The notes under the pieces: model-generated
Told to the model about the DNA's origin: nothing
The model's database searches: none
What the model saw: only the letters and a program-made list of their open reading frames with translations
Assembly: GCA_902619165.1 (NCBI GenBank)
Contig: CACNDI010000011.1
Location: forward strand, 1 to 64,000
Length of the DNA stretch: 64,000 nucleotides
Direction of reading: 5' to 3'
Origin: an uncultured Alphaproteobacteria bacterium
Lineage (GTDB): Bacteria; Pseudomonadota; Alphaproteobacteria; Rhodobacterales; Rhodobacteraceae
Shown: in pieces, positions 8,351 to 15,839 of the stretch
Numbering within the stretch: the first letter of the stretch is position 1
Layout of the letters: each line of letters starts with the position of its first letter
Position numbers and translations under genes: made by a program

Positions 8351-9055
8351 ATGAAAGCTAGTTACCCTGAACAACAGCCAAATGTAGAAAACTTGATAGT
8401 TCAAAATATGAACTTGGTCAAGAAGATCGCCTGGCATATGCACGGTAGAGTTAGGTCTGCTATAGAAATTGAAGATTTGATGCAAATAGGATATTTCGGG
8501 TTGGTCACAGCAGCTCAAAAATATAGTCCAAAAGAAGGTGCTACATTTGCTAGTTACGCAGTTCTTAGAATCCGAGGCGCAATCGTAGATCATTTAAGGA
8601 AGAGCTCAAACCTATGCCGAACCACAATTCAAATGCAACAAAAGCAGAAAAAGGCAATAGAGGCCCTTGTTTCTAGCCTTCAGAGAGAGCCCACACCATC
8701 AGAAATTGCAGAAAAGATGGGTCTTGGATTGGACGAATATAGAGATTGGGAGAAAGCATTTAATGCCAACGTGCATCAGTCTCTTGATGAAGTTTATGAT
8801 GAGTATTCAATGTGGTTTGTTTCCAAAGAAAGTACTCCAGAAGAAAATTTAGATAAAGCACAGCTCAAGAACATACTTTCAAGTGCTTTGAAGGAATTAC
8901 CTTCAAAGGAAGCAATGGTTATCCAACTTTATTATGTAGAGGAACTTAATGTGTACGAAATAGCTGAGGTTATGGAAATAACGACAGGACGAGTTTCTCA
9001 AATCAAGAAATCTGCAGTAACACTTCTGAGATCGTTTATAAAAAAAGCATACTAA
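8351..9055 (+). CDS. fliA: Flagellar sigma factor FliA (sigma-28)
   Basis: A 234-residue sigma-70-family protein with region 2 (LVKKIAWHMHGRV, IEIEDLMQIGYFGLVTAAQKY, FASYAVLRIRGAIVDHLR), region 3, and region 4 ending in EVMEITTGRVSQIKKSAVTL. This is the FliA/RpoF subfamily pattern, and length is typical. It directs late flagellar promoters and is held by FlgM (851-1153). It is co-linear with flhG and with the unknown gene at 9062. Confidence 0.93.
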   Translation: MKASYPEQQPNVENLIVQNMNLVKKIAWHMHGRVRSAIEIEDLMQIGYFGLVTAAQKYSPKEGATFASYAVLRIRGAIVDHLRKSSNLCRTTIQMQQKQKKAIEALVSSLQREPTPSEIAEKMGLGLDEYRDWEKAFNANVHQSLDEVYDEYSMWFVSKESTPEENLDKAQLKNILSSALKELPSKEAMVIQLYYVEELNVYEIAEVMEITTGRVSQIKKSAVTLLRSFIKKAY

Positions 9056-9061
9056 AATTGA

Positions 9062-9472
9062 ATGACCACTGAGACTCAAGAACTTCAAGCAATTCATATG
9101 TCTATCCAAACCGCTGACTTAAATATGATAGGGTTCAATTGTGAAGAAAGCATAACTTTATCCTGCGGACTGATGAATATAGGTAGAGGTATTTGCTCTG
9201 TAACGATTAAACCATCCTTAGGAACTGTTCCCTTACATAGGGGATCACTAAATATAGAGATTAATAGACCCTACATGAAAGCAAATATAGAACTTGGCCT
9301 GGATTCATTTCTCAAAACGAGTGAATTACTACTTAGATCTTCAGCCAGACCTGCTACTTTAGTTTTACTTTTAAATAAAAGTTTACGCGTAAATATAAAA
9401 GGAGATTTGCTTATAAACAAGGAAACAAGTAGAAAAATCAATGATATCTCATGGATCTTGCCGCTTAAGTAA
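9062..9472 (+). CDS. Uncharacterised beta-rich protein in the fliA operon
   Basis: A 136-residue protein beginning six bases after fliA and ending three bases before the convergent flgF stop. There is no signal peptide or membrane segment. The sequence alternates hydrophobic and polar residues as in a beta-barrel, for example GRGICSVTIKPS and LRVNIKGDLLINKE, with one helix around residues 85-100. I do not recognise the family. Tight coupling to fliA suggests a flagellar regulatory or assembly role, but this is guilt by association. No paralogue is visible in the window. Confidence 0.7.
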   Translation: MTTETQELQAIHMSIQTADLNMIGFNCEESITLSCGLMNIGRGICSVTIKPSLGTVPLHRGSLNIEINRPYMKANIELGLDSFLKTSELLLRSSARPATLVLLLNKSLRVNIKGDLLINKETSRKINDISWILPLK

Positions 9473-9475
9473 GCT

Positions 9476-10276
9476 TTACGTATCCATCAGTCTCCTAGTT
9501 ACATCCGCATCAGCTTGCATCATCTTAGCAGAACCGTTAAATGCTTGTTGCGCTCTCAGTAGAAGTGTTAGCTCAGCGGTGATATCCGTATTTGACGCTT
9601 CTAAAGACCCAGCATTTATTTTTCCAAAACCGAAATCTTTTCCTGCACCGATCGTGGCTTCACCTGACTCTGGTGTTGCAACGAAAATATTGTCACCCCT
9701 TGCTTTCAATTGAGTCTCATCAGCAAAACGAGCAAGACCAATCTGTGCAACTGTTACATAATTATCTATTCCATAGGTAGCTCTAATGGATCCCTCTGCA
9801 GTAACCTTTACTTCAGAAAGACTTTGTGTAACGCCCTTTTGATTTAATATTTGAAAGGGCAAAATTATTTCTTCAGAGTTACGATCTAGGTAAGAAATGC
9901 TATCAGAGTTTACTAATTTCCCGTCTTCTCTTATGTTGATCGCTCCGTTTCTCGTGTAAGATAGTTCACCAAGTGTATCAATGGTGTTAAGGATAAACAT
10001 ACCTTGCCCGTTTATCCCAAGATCGAGAGCATTTCCAGTCAAGATTAAGGATCCTTGAGAGTGGTTTCTTCGAGGAGACTCCTGTCTGACTCCATTTCCA
10101 ACTCTGTTAGCATTTCTTACATCTGACATTTCAGTATAAATATCAGAAAAACTTGCGTTACTTTTCTTAAAACCTAAAGATGAAGCATTTGCAATATTGT
10201 TGGAAATAACAGCTATTTCTTGGGAAGCAGCGCTTAAACCTGACCTTACTACTGACAACATTGACTTTCCTTTCAA
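9476..10276 (-). CDS. flgF: Flagellar rod/hook-basal-body protein FlgF
   Basis: A 266-residue axial protein. The N-terminus carries the rod-protein signature AASQEIAVISNNIANASSLGFK, and the C-terminus ends in LEASNTDITAELTLLLRAQQ followed by a helical tail, as in FlgF/FlgG/FlgE. NALDLGINGQGMFIL is the usual motif after the N-terminal helix. Length fits FlgF (proximal rod) or FlgG better than the longer FlgE hook protein. It stands alone on the minus strand rather than in a flgBC-fliE cluster. A sigma-54-like element lies immediately upstream. Confidence 0.8.
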   Translation of the reverse strand: MKGKSMLSVVRSGLSAASQEIAVISNNIANASSLGFKKSNASFSDIYTEMSDVRNANRVGNGVRQESPRRNHSQGSLILTGNALDLGINGQGMFILNTIDTLGELSYTRNGAINIREDGKLVNSDSISYLDRNSEEIILPFQILNQKGVTQSLSEVKVTAEGSIRATYGIDNYVTVAQIGLARFADETQLKARGDNIFVATPESGEATIGAGKDFGFGKINAGSLEASNTDITAELTLLLRAQQAFNGSAKMMQADADVTRRLMDT

Positions 10277-10286
10277 AAAAAATAAT

Positions 10287-10302
10287 ACAAAAATCGTGCC
10301 AA
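10287..10302 (-). promoter_or_regulatory. Sigma-54-like promoter upstream of flgF
   Basis: On the minus strand the sequence is TTGGCACGATTTTTGT. The -24 box (TTGGCACG) fits the consensus perfectly. The -12 box is TTGT instead of TTGC, so the second invariant dinucleotide is GT, with ten-base spacing kept. It ends about 11 bases before the flgF ATG at 10276, which would make a very short leader. It is weaker than the pair near 4.1 kb. Confidence 0.4.
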
Positions 10303-10392
10303 TTGTCGTTTCTTTAACATATATATATTTTGGGGTTTATTCTGTTTTCAAATTGATTTAACAATATTAGCATAGAAGTAAAGTTTACATAA

Positions 10393-10782
10393 ATGTCTGA
10401 GAAAAACTCAAAAGCCTTGGTCCCCGTTAAGAAAGTTCTTCCTCCTGCTGTAAAGGGAGCGAAAGACACTAATAAACCATTTGAGCTAGTTAACGGTAAT
10501 CTCAAGCTCACCTCGAGAGAGGATGTTAGAAATCTGCTACCCGATATTTTAGGTAAAGTGTTGGCAAGAGTTTGGCTTGACTCAAGTTTTCACAGAGAAT
10601 TCTCCCAAGATCCAAAAAAAACACTGGAGATAAATGGTGTTTTTCTTCCGGAAAATATGTCTATAGAGTTCCAAAAACAAAACACAGATCGACCAAGGAT
10701 AGTTGTTTTTGAGCAAAAGCCAAATTCAAAGTTTAAGCTTCGAATTTTTTATTTACAGTTAGTTATGATGGCAGGACGATAA
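10393..10782 (+). CDS. NHLP (nitrile-hydratase-type leader) domain protein
   Basis: A 129-residue protein. After a basic, Pro/Ala-rich N-terminus, residues about 55-110 look like the NHLP domain: LARVWLDSSFHREFSQDPKK, then LEINGVFLPENMSIEFQ, then PRIVVFEQKP. Compare the family pattern A-W-x-D-x-x-F-x-x-x-L-x-x-D-P ... L-P-x-x-V. NHLP domains derive from the nitrile hydratase alpha subunit and mostly serve as leaders of RiPP precursors. Here there is no Gly-Gly cleavage motif, no Cys/Ser/Thr-rich core and no modification enzyme nearby, so a non-RiPP role is likely. The tail ends in a hydrophobic stretch and MMAGR. It is co-linear with the next two genes. Confidence 0.6.
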   Translation: MSEKNSKALVPVKKVLPPAVKGAKDTNKPFELVNGNLKLTSREDVRNLLPDILGKVLARVWLDSSFHREFSQDPKKTLEINGVFLPENMSIEFQKQNTDRPRIVVFEQKPNSKFKLRIFYLQLVMMAGR

Positions 10783-11442
10783 GTGCGATATATTTGTTTT
10801 TACAGCTTATTGATATTATTTTTTTCCTCTGCTTCTTTTGCTCAGATTACAGATTCAGATAGACTTTTTAAAAAGGCCACAGATTTTGTGAAGGAGAAGC
10901 GATATGCTGAAGCCGTCTCAATCTTTGAAGATTTGGCAAGAAATAATGAGCATGATGCTCAATATAACTTGGCGTTTTTGATAAATGGTGGCAAAGGTAT
11001 TACAAAGAATTATAGCGAGGCGCTTTTTTGGGCATTTCTAGCCCGCCTCGGAAAGATAGAAAAGGCAGAAGAGCTCACTGAGGACCTAATAGACACAGTT
11101 CCAGAAAAGGTGTTGAAGGATATTAGAGAAAAAGTCCTGGAACACTTGTTAGTACGCTTTGATAATAGAGATAGAGCGGTGTTGACAGAATTAGGCGATT
11201 TTTATTTGCTTATTCTAGATGAGCAGGATTTTGAAAATGCTTACCTCTGGTATAATGTTGCCAGTGCCATGGGAGTCGAGAATTCAAGTGATATCAGGGA
11301 TAAAGTTGAAAAAGAACTGGAACCTGATACTATCGTCAAGATACAATCGGCTTCAAGAAAACGGTACGAAGAGTTTACTGGAAATGAACTAATAGAAAAT
11401 GGAAAAAAAACAATTACTAAGGAACAAGACTATGAAAGTTAA
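10783..11442 (+). CDS. Exported SEL1/TPR-like repeat protein
   Basis: A 219-residue protein starting with GTG immediately after the NHLP gene stop, so probably translated from the same message. A signal peptide (LLILFFSSASFAQ) precedes helical repeats of the SEL1 type: RYAEAVSIFEDLARNNEHDA, then AQYNLAFLINGGKGITKNY and SEALFWAFLARLG. A second repeat-like part lies near QDFENAYLWYNVASAMG. Such repeats mediate protein contacts in the periplasm. The function is unknown. The last 11 bases overlap the small gene that follows. Confidence 0.7.
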   Translation: MRYICFYSLLILFFSSASFAQITDSDRLFKKATDFVKEKRYAEAVSIFEDLARNNEHDAQYNLAFLINGGKGITKNYSEALFWAFLARLGKIEKAEELTEDLIDTVPEKVLKDIREKVLEHLLVRFDNRDRAVLTELGDFYLLILDEQDFENAYLWYNVASAMGVENSSDIRDKVEKELEPDTIVKIQSASRKRYEEFTGNELIENGKKTITKEQDYES

Positions 11443-11623
11443 AGTTCACTGGGTAATCGATGGTATCGCGGAAGTTGAGGCCAAAAGCTTAGAAGATGCT
11501 GAAAAGATAGTTAACAAAAAGCTTTCAGATTTTGTAGGTAGTAATCCAGATTTAGAGAAAAACATGGGAGCAAAGGCAATTCAGGGCAAGGGTTACCTGC
11601 CTGGAGCTGAAGAAGAAGCCTAG
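11432..11623 (+). CDS. Small conserved-looking acidic protein
   Basis: A 63-residue protein beginning at the ATG at 11432, with AAGGAA ribosome site, overlapping the end of the SEL1 gene. The beta-beta-alpha opening MKVKVHWVIDGIAEVEAKSL and helix EDAEKIVNKKLSDFV suggest a compact alpha/beta fold. The C-terminus is Gly-rich then acidic (GYLPGAEEEA). I do not recognise it. It is the third member of the apparent 10393-11623 operon. Its last four bases overlap the convergent gene at 11620. Confidence 0.55.
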   Translation: MKVKVHWVIDGIAEVEAKSLEDAEKIVNKKLSDFVGSNPDLEKNMGAKAIQGKGYLPGAEEEA

Positions 11624-11859
11624 CTTATTTCTGTCGATCGCCAGGTTTGAAGCCAATCCAAAGTGGAAACGTTGCCGAACTTTCGTTCCGCGTTATCGTC
11701 ATTAGAGTATTTACTGTCAACGCTACTATCTGCCTCAGCCTCTTCTGCAGATAAAAACATATCATATATGCGTGGCTTATCAGAATTATTTCTTTCTGAA
11801 GGTTTTACTTTATCTATTTCTAACGAACTTAGTAAATGATTTGTTTCCTTTAACTCCAT
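11620..11859 (-). CDS. Hypothetical protein downstream of fliL
   Basis: A 79-residue, acidic, low-complexity protein (AEEAEADSSVDSKYSNDDNAE) with no clear fold, 12 bases after fliL on the same strand. It is probably intrinsically disordered, with a short conserved-looking end LDWLQTW. Co-orientation with fliL suggests a flagellar link. I cannot assign a function, and the gene could be a lineage-specific small protein. Confidence 0.45.
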   Translation of the reverse strand: MELKETNHLLSSLEIDKVKPSERNNSDKPRIYDMFLSAEEAEADSSVDSKYSNDDNAERKFGNVSTLDWLQTWRSTEIS

Positions 11860-11871
11860 TTTTTAAGAACC

Positions 11872-12510
11872 CTAAATCAATAATAGTTTTGTAAGTTGAA
11901 CAGTTTTTATCTCAGGTTTTGCGCCAAGCTTTACCAATTCATTATTAATTGTTTCAAGAATTTCTAGCCTTAGTGCCTCTTTGCCTTGATTTGTATCAAG
12001 TTGTTCCTTTGTTTTTGTTCTCATTAACGCTAAAATACTTGATCTTAAAGCTGGTTCAAAAGTCCTGAAGCTTTCGAAATATGCTTCGGCATTTAATTTT
12101 CCCATGAATATTGAAACAGCTAATTCGATAGTTAATATGCCAGAGTCATTTTTTAAGTCCGTTGCTAAAGCTCCTGTAAAAGATTGATAATAGTGTTGAG
12201 GCCCTATAAAGGGAATATCTGAGCCCTGTTGGATTTCCTCACTGGTGGTTTCAACTGGATCACTCTCTTTATCAGAAAAGCCCTCAGAATGCTCTTCTTT
12301 GTTTTTATCATTCATAAGAGCCATAATTTCTTCTCTTGAAAGAGGTGGCTTGACCAAAGATTTATGCATTACAATGAAAATAATGAAAACTACAAGAGCT
12401 GGTAGAATATAAAGAGCTAACACGCTCCATGGTATTGTCAGCTTTTTTCTTTTTTTTGGCTTTGGGCCCTCTTCTGTCTTATTTTCGGTATTTTCTAAAT
12501 CGTCTTCCAT
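11872..12510 (-). CDS. fliL: Flagellar basal-body-associated protein FliL
   Basis: About 212 residues with a basic cytosolic N-terminus (KPKKRKKLTIPW), one membrane segment (residues about 31-50), and a periplasmic domain. The periplasmic domain ends in the FliL pattern: LRSSILALMRTKTKEQLDTN, then GKEALRLEILETINNELVKLG. FliL surrounds the stator units and modulates motor torque. I start at the ATG at 12510; the reading frame allows a TTG six bases earlier. It is apart from the main flagellar run and has only one small gene behind it. Confidence 0.75.
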   Translation of the reverse strand: MEDDLENTENKTEEGPKPKKRKKLTIPWSVLALYILPALVVFIIFIVMHKSLVKPPLSREEIMALMNDKNKEEHSEGFSDKESDPVETTSEEIQQGSDIPFIGPQHYYQSFTGALATDLKNDSGILTIELAVSIFMGKLNAEAYFESFRTFEPALRSSILALMRTKTKEQLDTNQGKEALRLEILETINNELVKLGAKPEIKTVQLTKLLLI

Positions 12511-12639
12511 ATGCAAAACATGCTCTTTTTTTCAATGGTCTGCCGAAATTAACGACTGTCATAAAAAAAAGTTTATTTCCTAAATAATCAAAGAATTAGT
12601 CGTTTTATAAATTGTCTAATGCAATCGTGAGTAAAATTT

Positions 12640-12951
12640 ATGAAAAAAAATAAAAATAAAATAATTACTAGTAGCAACGAATTGGCAACAGGAGATCGTG
12701 TAAACAAAGACTTTGAAATCTTCAAAAGTAGAGTGGCTAACGCAGTCTTAGACTACATGGAAGCGCAAAGTGACTCAGATCTTATAGAATGTTTGGAAAA
12801 AGCGAGCATATTCTTAACTAATATCTCACTGCAAATGGAAAATGTTTTTGAAAACCAAAAACAGTCCTTCAAAGATCATAATGAATTGTTCGACATAGCT
12901 AATGATCTATTTTCAATAAACAAACAAGTATCATCTAATACTATTCACTAG
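12640..12951 (+). CDS. Hypothetical helical protein
   Basis: A 103-residue soluble protein with a Lys-rich start and long helices (DFEIFKSRVANAVLDYMEAQ; LIECLEKASIFLTNISLQME). It is divergent from fliL with about 130 bases between, and no family is recognised. Helical content and position suggest a small partner or chaperone protein, but there is no direct evidence. After the gene, CACTTTT and AAAAGTG can form a small hairpin near 12980. Confidence 0.5.
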   Translation: MKKNKNKIITSSNELATGDRVNKDFEIFKSRVANAVLDYMEAQSDSDLIECLEKASIFLTNISLQMENVFENQKQSFKDHNELFDIANDLFSINKQVSSNTIH

Positions 12952-13127
12952 TATTATTTGATTGCTGCTTAGATTCACTTTTAAAAAAGTGTTTGCCTGA
13001 ATATTAGTGCTCCTCTGAGAGTAAATTTTGTAGTAATTTTGCAACAATTTGTAGAAGTCTTAAAAGATACTAATAAATTTTTGCGTAAGTCGTAAAAGAC
13101 TATGGGTAAGTTGAAGGAGAGTATCTT

Positions 13128-13523
13128 ATGCGTATATTAGTATTATTAGTTTTTGGGTTAATTTTAACCGCATGTCAGGGAACCAATCCCTACGGATTAA
13201 CAACATCTTCGATGGGCGAAAGCGTAGTCTCGTCTGCTACAGGTCAGGCCGGCACCGGTGTAACGCCTGTTAAAGGCATTAAATATGTTTCATTACATCC
13301 AGACAGACTTTTACGTGACGAAAGAAGCTGTACTGAGGTTATAAAACTTTCATATGCCTCCAATATAAATTATTCTGAAGCAATAATAGGTCTTAGAAAT
13401 AGGGCTCTTTTGGTAGGAGGAAATGCCATTTCTATTATTGGATGGGCAGAGAGTGCAACCTCATCAGGATTAGTTGGAAAAATTTATCTCTGCAAGAAAA
13501 AGCCATTCCACATTCATTATTGA
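13128..13523 (+). CDS. RcsF-like outer-membrane lipoprotein
   Basis: A 131-residue lipoprotein with lipobox LTAC (Cys16). The mature part contains two cysteines and the run AIIGLRNRALLVGGNAISIIGW. It resembles the RcsF/DUF4156 fold, in which Gly-Gly-Asn-Ala follows a helix of paired basic residues. RcsF itself senses envelope stress, but the fold is used more widely, so no signalling role is claimed. A GGAGAG ribosome site lies upstream and a good terminator follows. Confidence 0.65.
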   Translation: MRILVLLVFGLILTACQGTNPYGLTTSSMGESVVSSATGQAGTGVTPVKGIKYVSLHPDRLLRDERSCTEVIKLSYASNINYSEAIIGLRNRALLVGGNAISIIGWAESATSSGLVGKIYLCKKKPFHIHY

Positions 13524-13530
13524 TAATAAT

Positions 13531-13577
13531 AGCGGTCTTGTATCAGAAATGTACAAAACCGCTTTTATTTTATTTTT
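13531..13577 (+). terminator. Rho-independent terminator after the RcsF-like gene
   Basis: AGCGGTCTTGTA (13531-13542) pairs with TACAAAACCGCT (13552-13563), a 12-base stem with one mismatch and a nine-base loop. A T-rich run TTTTATTTTATTTTT follows. It lies eight bases after the stop codon of the lipoprotein gene. Confidence 0.85.
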
Positions 13578-13640
13578 CCGCAGTCCTTATTTGTATCCCT
13601 TTGAATTTTTCAATTATAAAATTAATGAAATTAAATGTCC

Positions 13641-14630
13641 TTAATGGGAGCTTATTGGGTCCGTCACTTTAATTTGACTTTCAAACTCTCTTAGTCGTTT
13701 ATAAACACTTAATAGTTCGATAATAGTTGGCCATGCTTTCAGTAAGTACTGCATTGAACCTTCCACTCTTCCAAATGCTCTAATTATTTGTTGCATTACC
13801 CCTAATGTAACAACTCCCGCCACAATGGCTGGTGCAAGAAAAACGTAGGCACTTAATACGTTTACTTGCAAGTATGCAATTCTGCCCACATTAAAATATA
13901 GATAACGCAGATATGATTTGAAATGAATACCTCTTACACCGTCAAAAAGTTCCTCTATTGTCTTTGGTCTCACGGTTTTATCATCTTCAGCGATAACTAA
14001 AATTTTTCTATAAGCCGCCTCTTTTTTTTGTAAGTCATATTCAACTCCTACTAGTCTGAGTAACCAACCTAAAAAAACTAAGAACAACGTTCCTCCTATC
14101 GACCAAACAATTGCCCCTGTAATTAATCCATATTGCCAATCACCAAAAAAGAATATTGGTATACCAACTGACAAACCAAATAAGATTGGAATAAACTGAA
14201 CAAGCACCATAATACTTTCAATGAAACTTGTACCAAGTCCTTCCATTATTCGTGAAAACTTAATTGTGTCCTCTTGTACACGCTGAGCAGCACCCTCAAT
14301 AGTACGTGCCTGGTCATACACTGAATGGTACCATTCTACCATAGCAGTACGCCATCTAAACAAAAAATGGGCTGTAAAAAAACTCACTGCAACTGCAATA
14401 GCTACGTATATGCCGGCTAGATATATAAAACTAAACAAGCTAGCCCAATACTCTTCTAAAGTGACAGCATTGGGTGTCGCTAAGGCTTTCTGAATCATAT
14501 CATAGAATTCCCCAAACCATTCATTGATCTTAACGTCAATTTCGACTTGGATCCAAAGTGATGATAAAATTAATGCAGAGCCTAACCAAGCCCACAAAAC
14601 CCATTTTCTCATTGTGAAAAATCTAAACAC
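13641..14630 (-). CDS. SbmA/BacA-family peptide transporter
   Basis: A 329-residue membrane protein whose sequence strongly follows SbmA/BacA. Examples are VEIDVKINEWFGEFYDMIQK, FRWRTAMVEWYHSVYDQARTI, RVQEDTIKFSRIMEGLG, and LRYLYFNVGRIAYLQ near the end. These proteins import peptide antibiotics and bleomycin-like compounds by proton motive force, and BacA is important for symbiosis in rhizobia. E. coli SbmA is about 406 residues; this protein lacks roughly the first 80, starting at a GTG just before the second membrane segment. A shorter natural family member is as likely as a truncation, because no in-frame upstream remnant is evident. Confidence 0.85.
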   Translation of the reverse strand: MFRFFTMRKWVLWAWLGSALILSSLWIQVEIDVKINEWFGEFYDMIQKALATPNAVTLEEYWASLFSFIYLAGIYVAIAVAVSFFTAHFLFRWRTAMVEWYHSVYDQARTIEGAAQRVQEDTIKFSRIMEGLGTSFIESIMVLVQFIPILFGLSVGIPIFFFGDWQYGLITGAIVWSIGGTLFLVFLGWLLRLVGVEYDLQKKEAAYRKILVIAEDDKTVRPKTIEELFDGVRGIHFKSYLRYLYFNVGRIAYLQVNVLSAYVFLAPAIVAGVVTLGVMQQIIRAFGRVEGSMQYLLKAWPTIIELLSVYKRLREFESQIKVTDPISSH

Positions 14631-14671
14631 GGAAAACCTTTCTCTTTTTGTTATCTATTAACTGGTTAATT

Positions 14672-14935
14672 TTATTGCTTATCATATTTATTGATCTTTT
14701 TTATTGAAAAGAATTGCTCATCACCGCCCTGATTATTTTTGATCTCTTTTAGTAAATAATTATTATTTGAACAAAAATGCCTTAAGTCTATTGCTGCCAT
14801 TGGATCATCAGTAATAATAAGAGCCTCACGATTTTTTCTTAGCGAATTAATATTTTTTTGAACTTTTAACAAGGGCAGTGGACACCTTAGTCCCGTAGTA
14901 TTGATAACGAGTGAATACTTTTTCTGACTTTTCAT
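14672..14935 (-). CDS. TusA-family sulfur carrier protein
   Basis: An 87-residue protein with the TusA signature GLRCPLPLLKVQ; Cys18 in the CPxP motif would carry the persulfide. The rest follows the beta-alpha-beta fold, with DDPMAAIDLRHFC. TusA proteins pass sulfur from IscS-type desulfurases to tRNA thiolation or to molybdenum-cofactor sulfuration. It lies divergent from fdhD with 24 bases between the genes. FdhD uses sulfur from IscS, so a role in formate dehydrogenase maturation is a reasonable inference. Confidence 0.85.
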   Translation of the reverse strand: MKSQKKYSLVINTTGLRCPLPLLKVQKNINSLRKNREALIITDDPMAAIDLRHFCSNNNYLLKEIKNNQGGDEQFFSIKKINKYDKQ

Positions 14936-14959
14936 AAATGACTTACATAAAACAATTTG

Positions 14960-15817
14960 ATGGACAATGCTGTACAGATAAACAAGTATTCATATATGGA
15001 CAAATATCAAAAGAAAGTCAATTTTTTAACGCCGGAGGAAAATATTTCTAAGTTAGTTTCAAAGGTTAGAGTTTTTAATGAAGAAAATAAGGTAAAATAC
15101 GTCAATTTAATTGATGAAAAAATATTAACTATTTATCTTAATTCTCAGGAAGCACTCACAGCTTTAACAGTATGTGATTACCCCGAGTATTTGGCTGTTG
15201 GTTTTTTGTTTAATCAAAATATTATTAGTTCAAAAGCCGAAATCAAAGAAGTTGAATTTAACCACGAGCTTTCAGCTGTTGTTGTCAGAACATACAAACA
15301 AACTTCCTTTGAGGCTCAAAATGTCAAGAAAATAAAAACATCTGGCTGTGCGATGGGAACAGTGTTCGGAGATATGTATAATAAAATCAAACCGATCCCT
15401 AAAGAAAACTTAAAAAAATATTCAATAAACGATATCAGAGGCTTAGTAAAAGAAATTGTAGGCCAGCCTAGTTTATATATGGAGGCTGGTGCGATCCATG
15501 GAAGTGTGCTTTGTGAAAGAGATCGAATTCTAGTATATATGGAGGATGTTGGCAGGCATAATGCTATTGACAAGATAAGCGGATGGATTGTGCTAGAAGA
15601 AATTGATCCGACTGATAAGATTTTATATACAACAGGTCGACTTACATCTGAAATGGTATTAAAAGCAGTAAGTATGGGAGTACCAATAATAGTTTCGCGC
15701 TCTGGTTTTACTAAGTCTGCGGTGCATCTTGCAAGAAAGTTTAACCTTTCGATGATTGGAAGGTTCAGGGGAAAAAGATTTATGTGTGTAAGTGGGTTCG
15801 AAAGAATTTCGCTTTAA
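14960..15817 (+). CDS. fdhD: Formate dehydrogenase maturation sulfurtransferase FdhD
   Basis: About 285 residues with the FdhD pattern: VCDYPEYLAVGFLFNQNII, the central loop SGCAMGTVFGD, EAGAIHGSVLCE, and MEDVGRHNAIDKISG. FdhD moves sulfur from IscS to the bis-MGD cofactor before insertion into formate dehydrogenase. E. coli has two loop cysteines (GCGVCG); here only the first is kept, a variant seen in other alphaproteobacteria as far as I recall. It heads the fdhD-mobA-mobB-moeA run. The ATG at 14960 directly follows an alternative TTG. Confidence 0.9.
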   Translation: MDNAVQINKYSYMDKYQKKVNFLTPEENISKLVSKVRVFNEENKVKYVNLIDEKILTIYLNSQEALTALTVCDYPEYLAVGFLFNQNIISSKAEIKEVEFNHELSAVVVRTYKQTSFEAQNVKKIKTSGCAMGTVFGDMYNKIKPIPKENLKKYSINDIRGLVKEIVGQPSLYMEAGAIHGSVLCERDRILVYMEDVGRHNAIDKISGWIVLEEIDPTDKILYTTGRLTSEMVLKAVSMGVPIIVSRSGFTKSAVHLARKFNLSMIGRFRGKRFMCVSGFERISL

Positions 15818-15839
15818 CATTCAGAAATAAGGTTATTTT

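Noticed and set aside
10393-10782. RiPP (lanthipeptide or similar) precursor
   Set aside because: There is an NHLP-like fold but no cleavage site, core peptide or maturase gene nearby, so the stronger claim is not supported.
12974-12989. Hairpin CACTTTT-AA-AAAAGTG as a terminator
   Set aside because: A stem of AT pairs only apart from two GC pairs, followed by a short T run; too weak to call.
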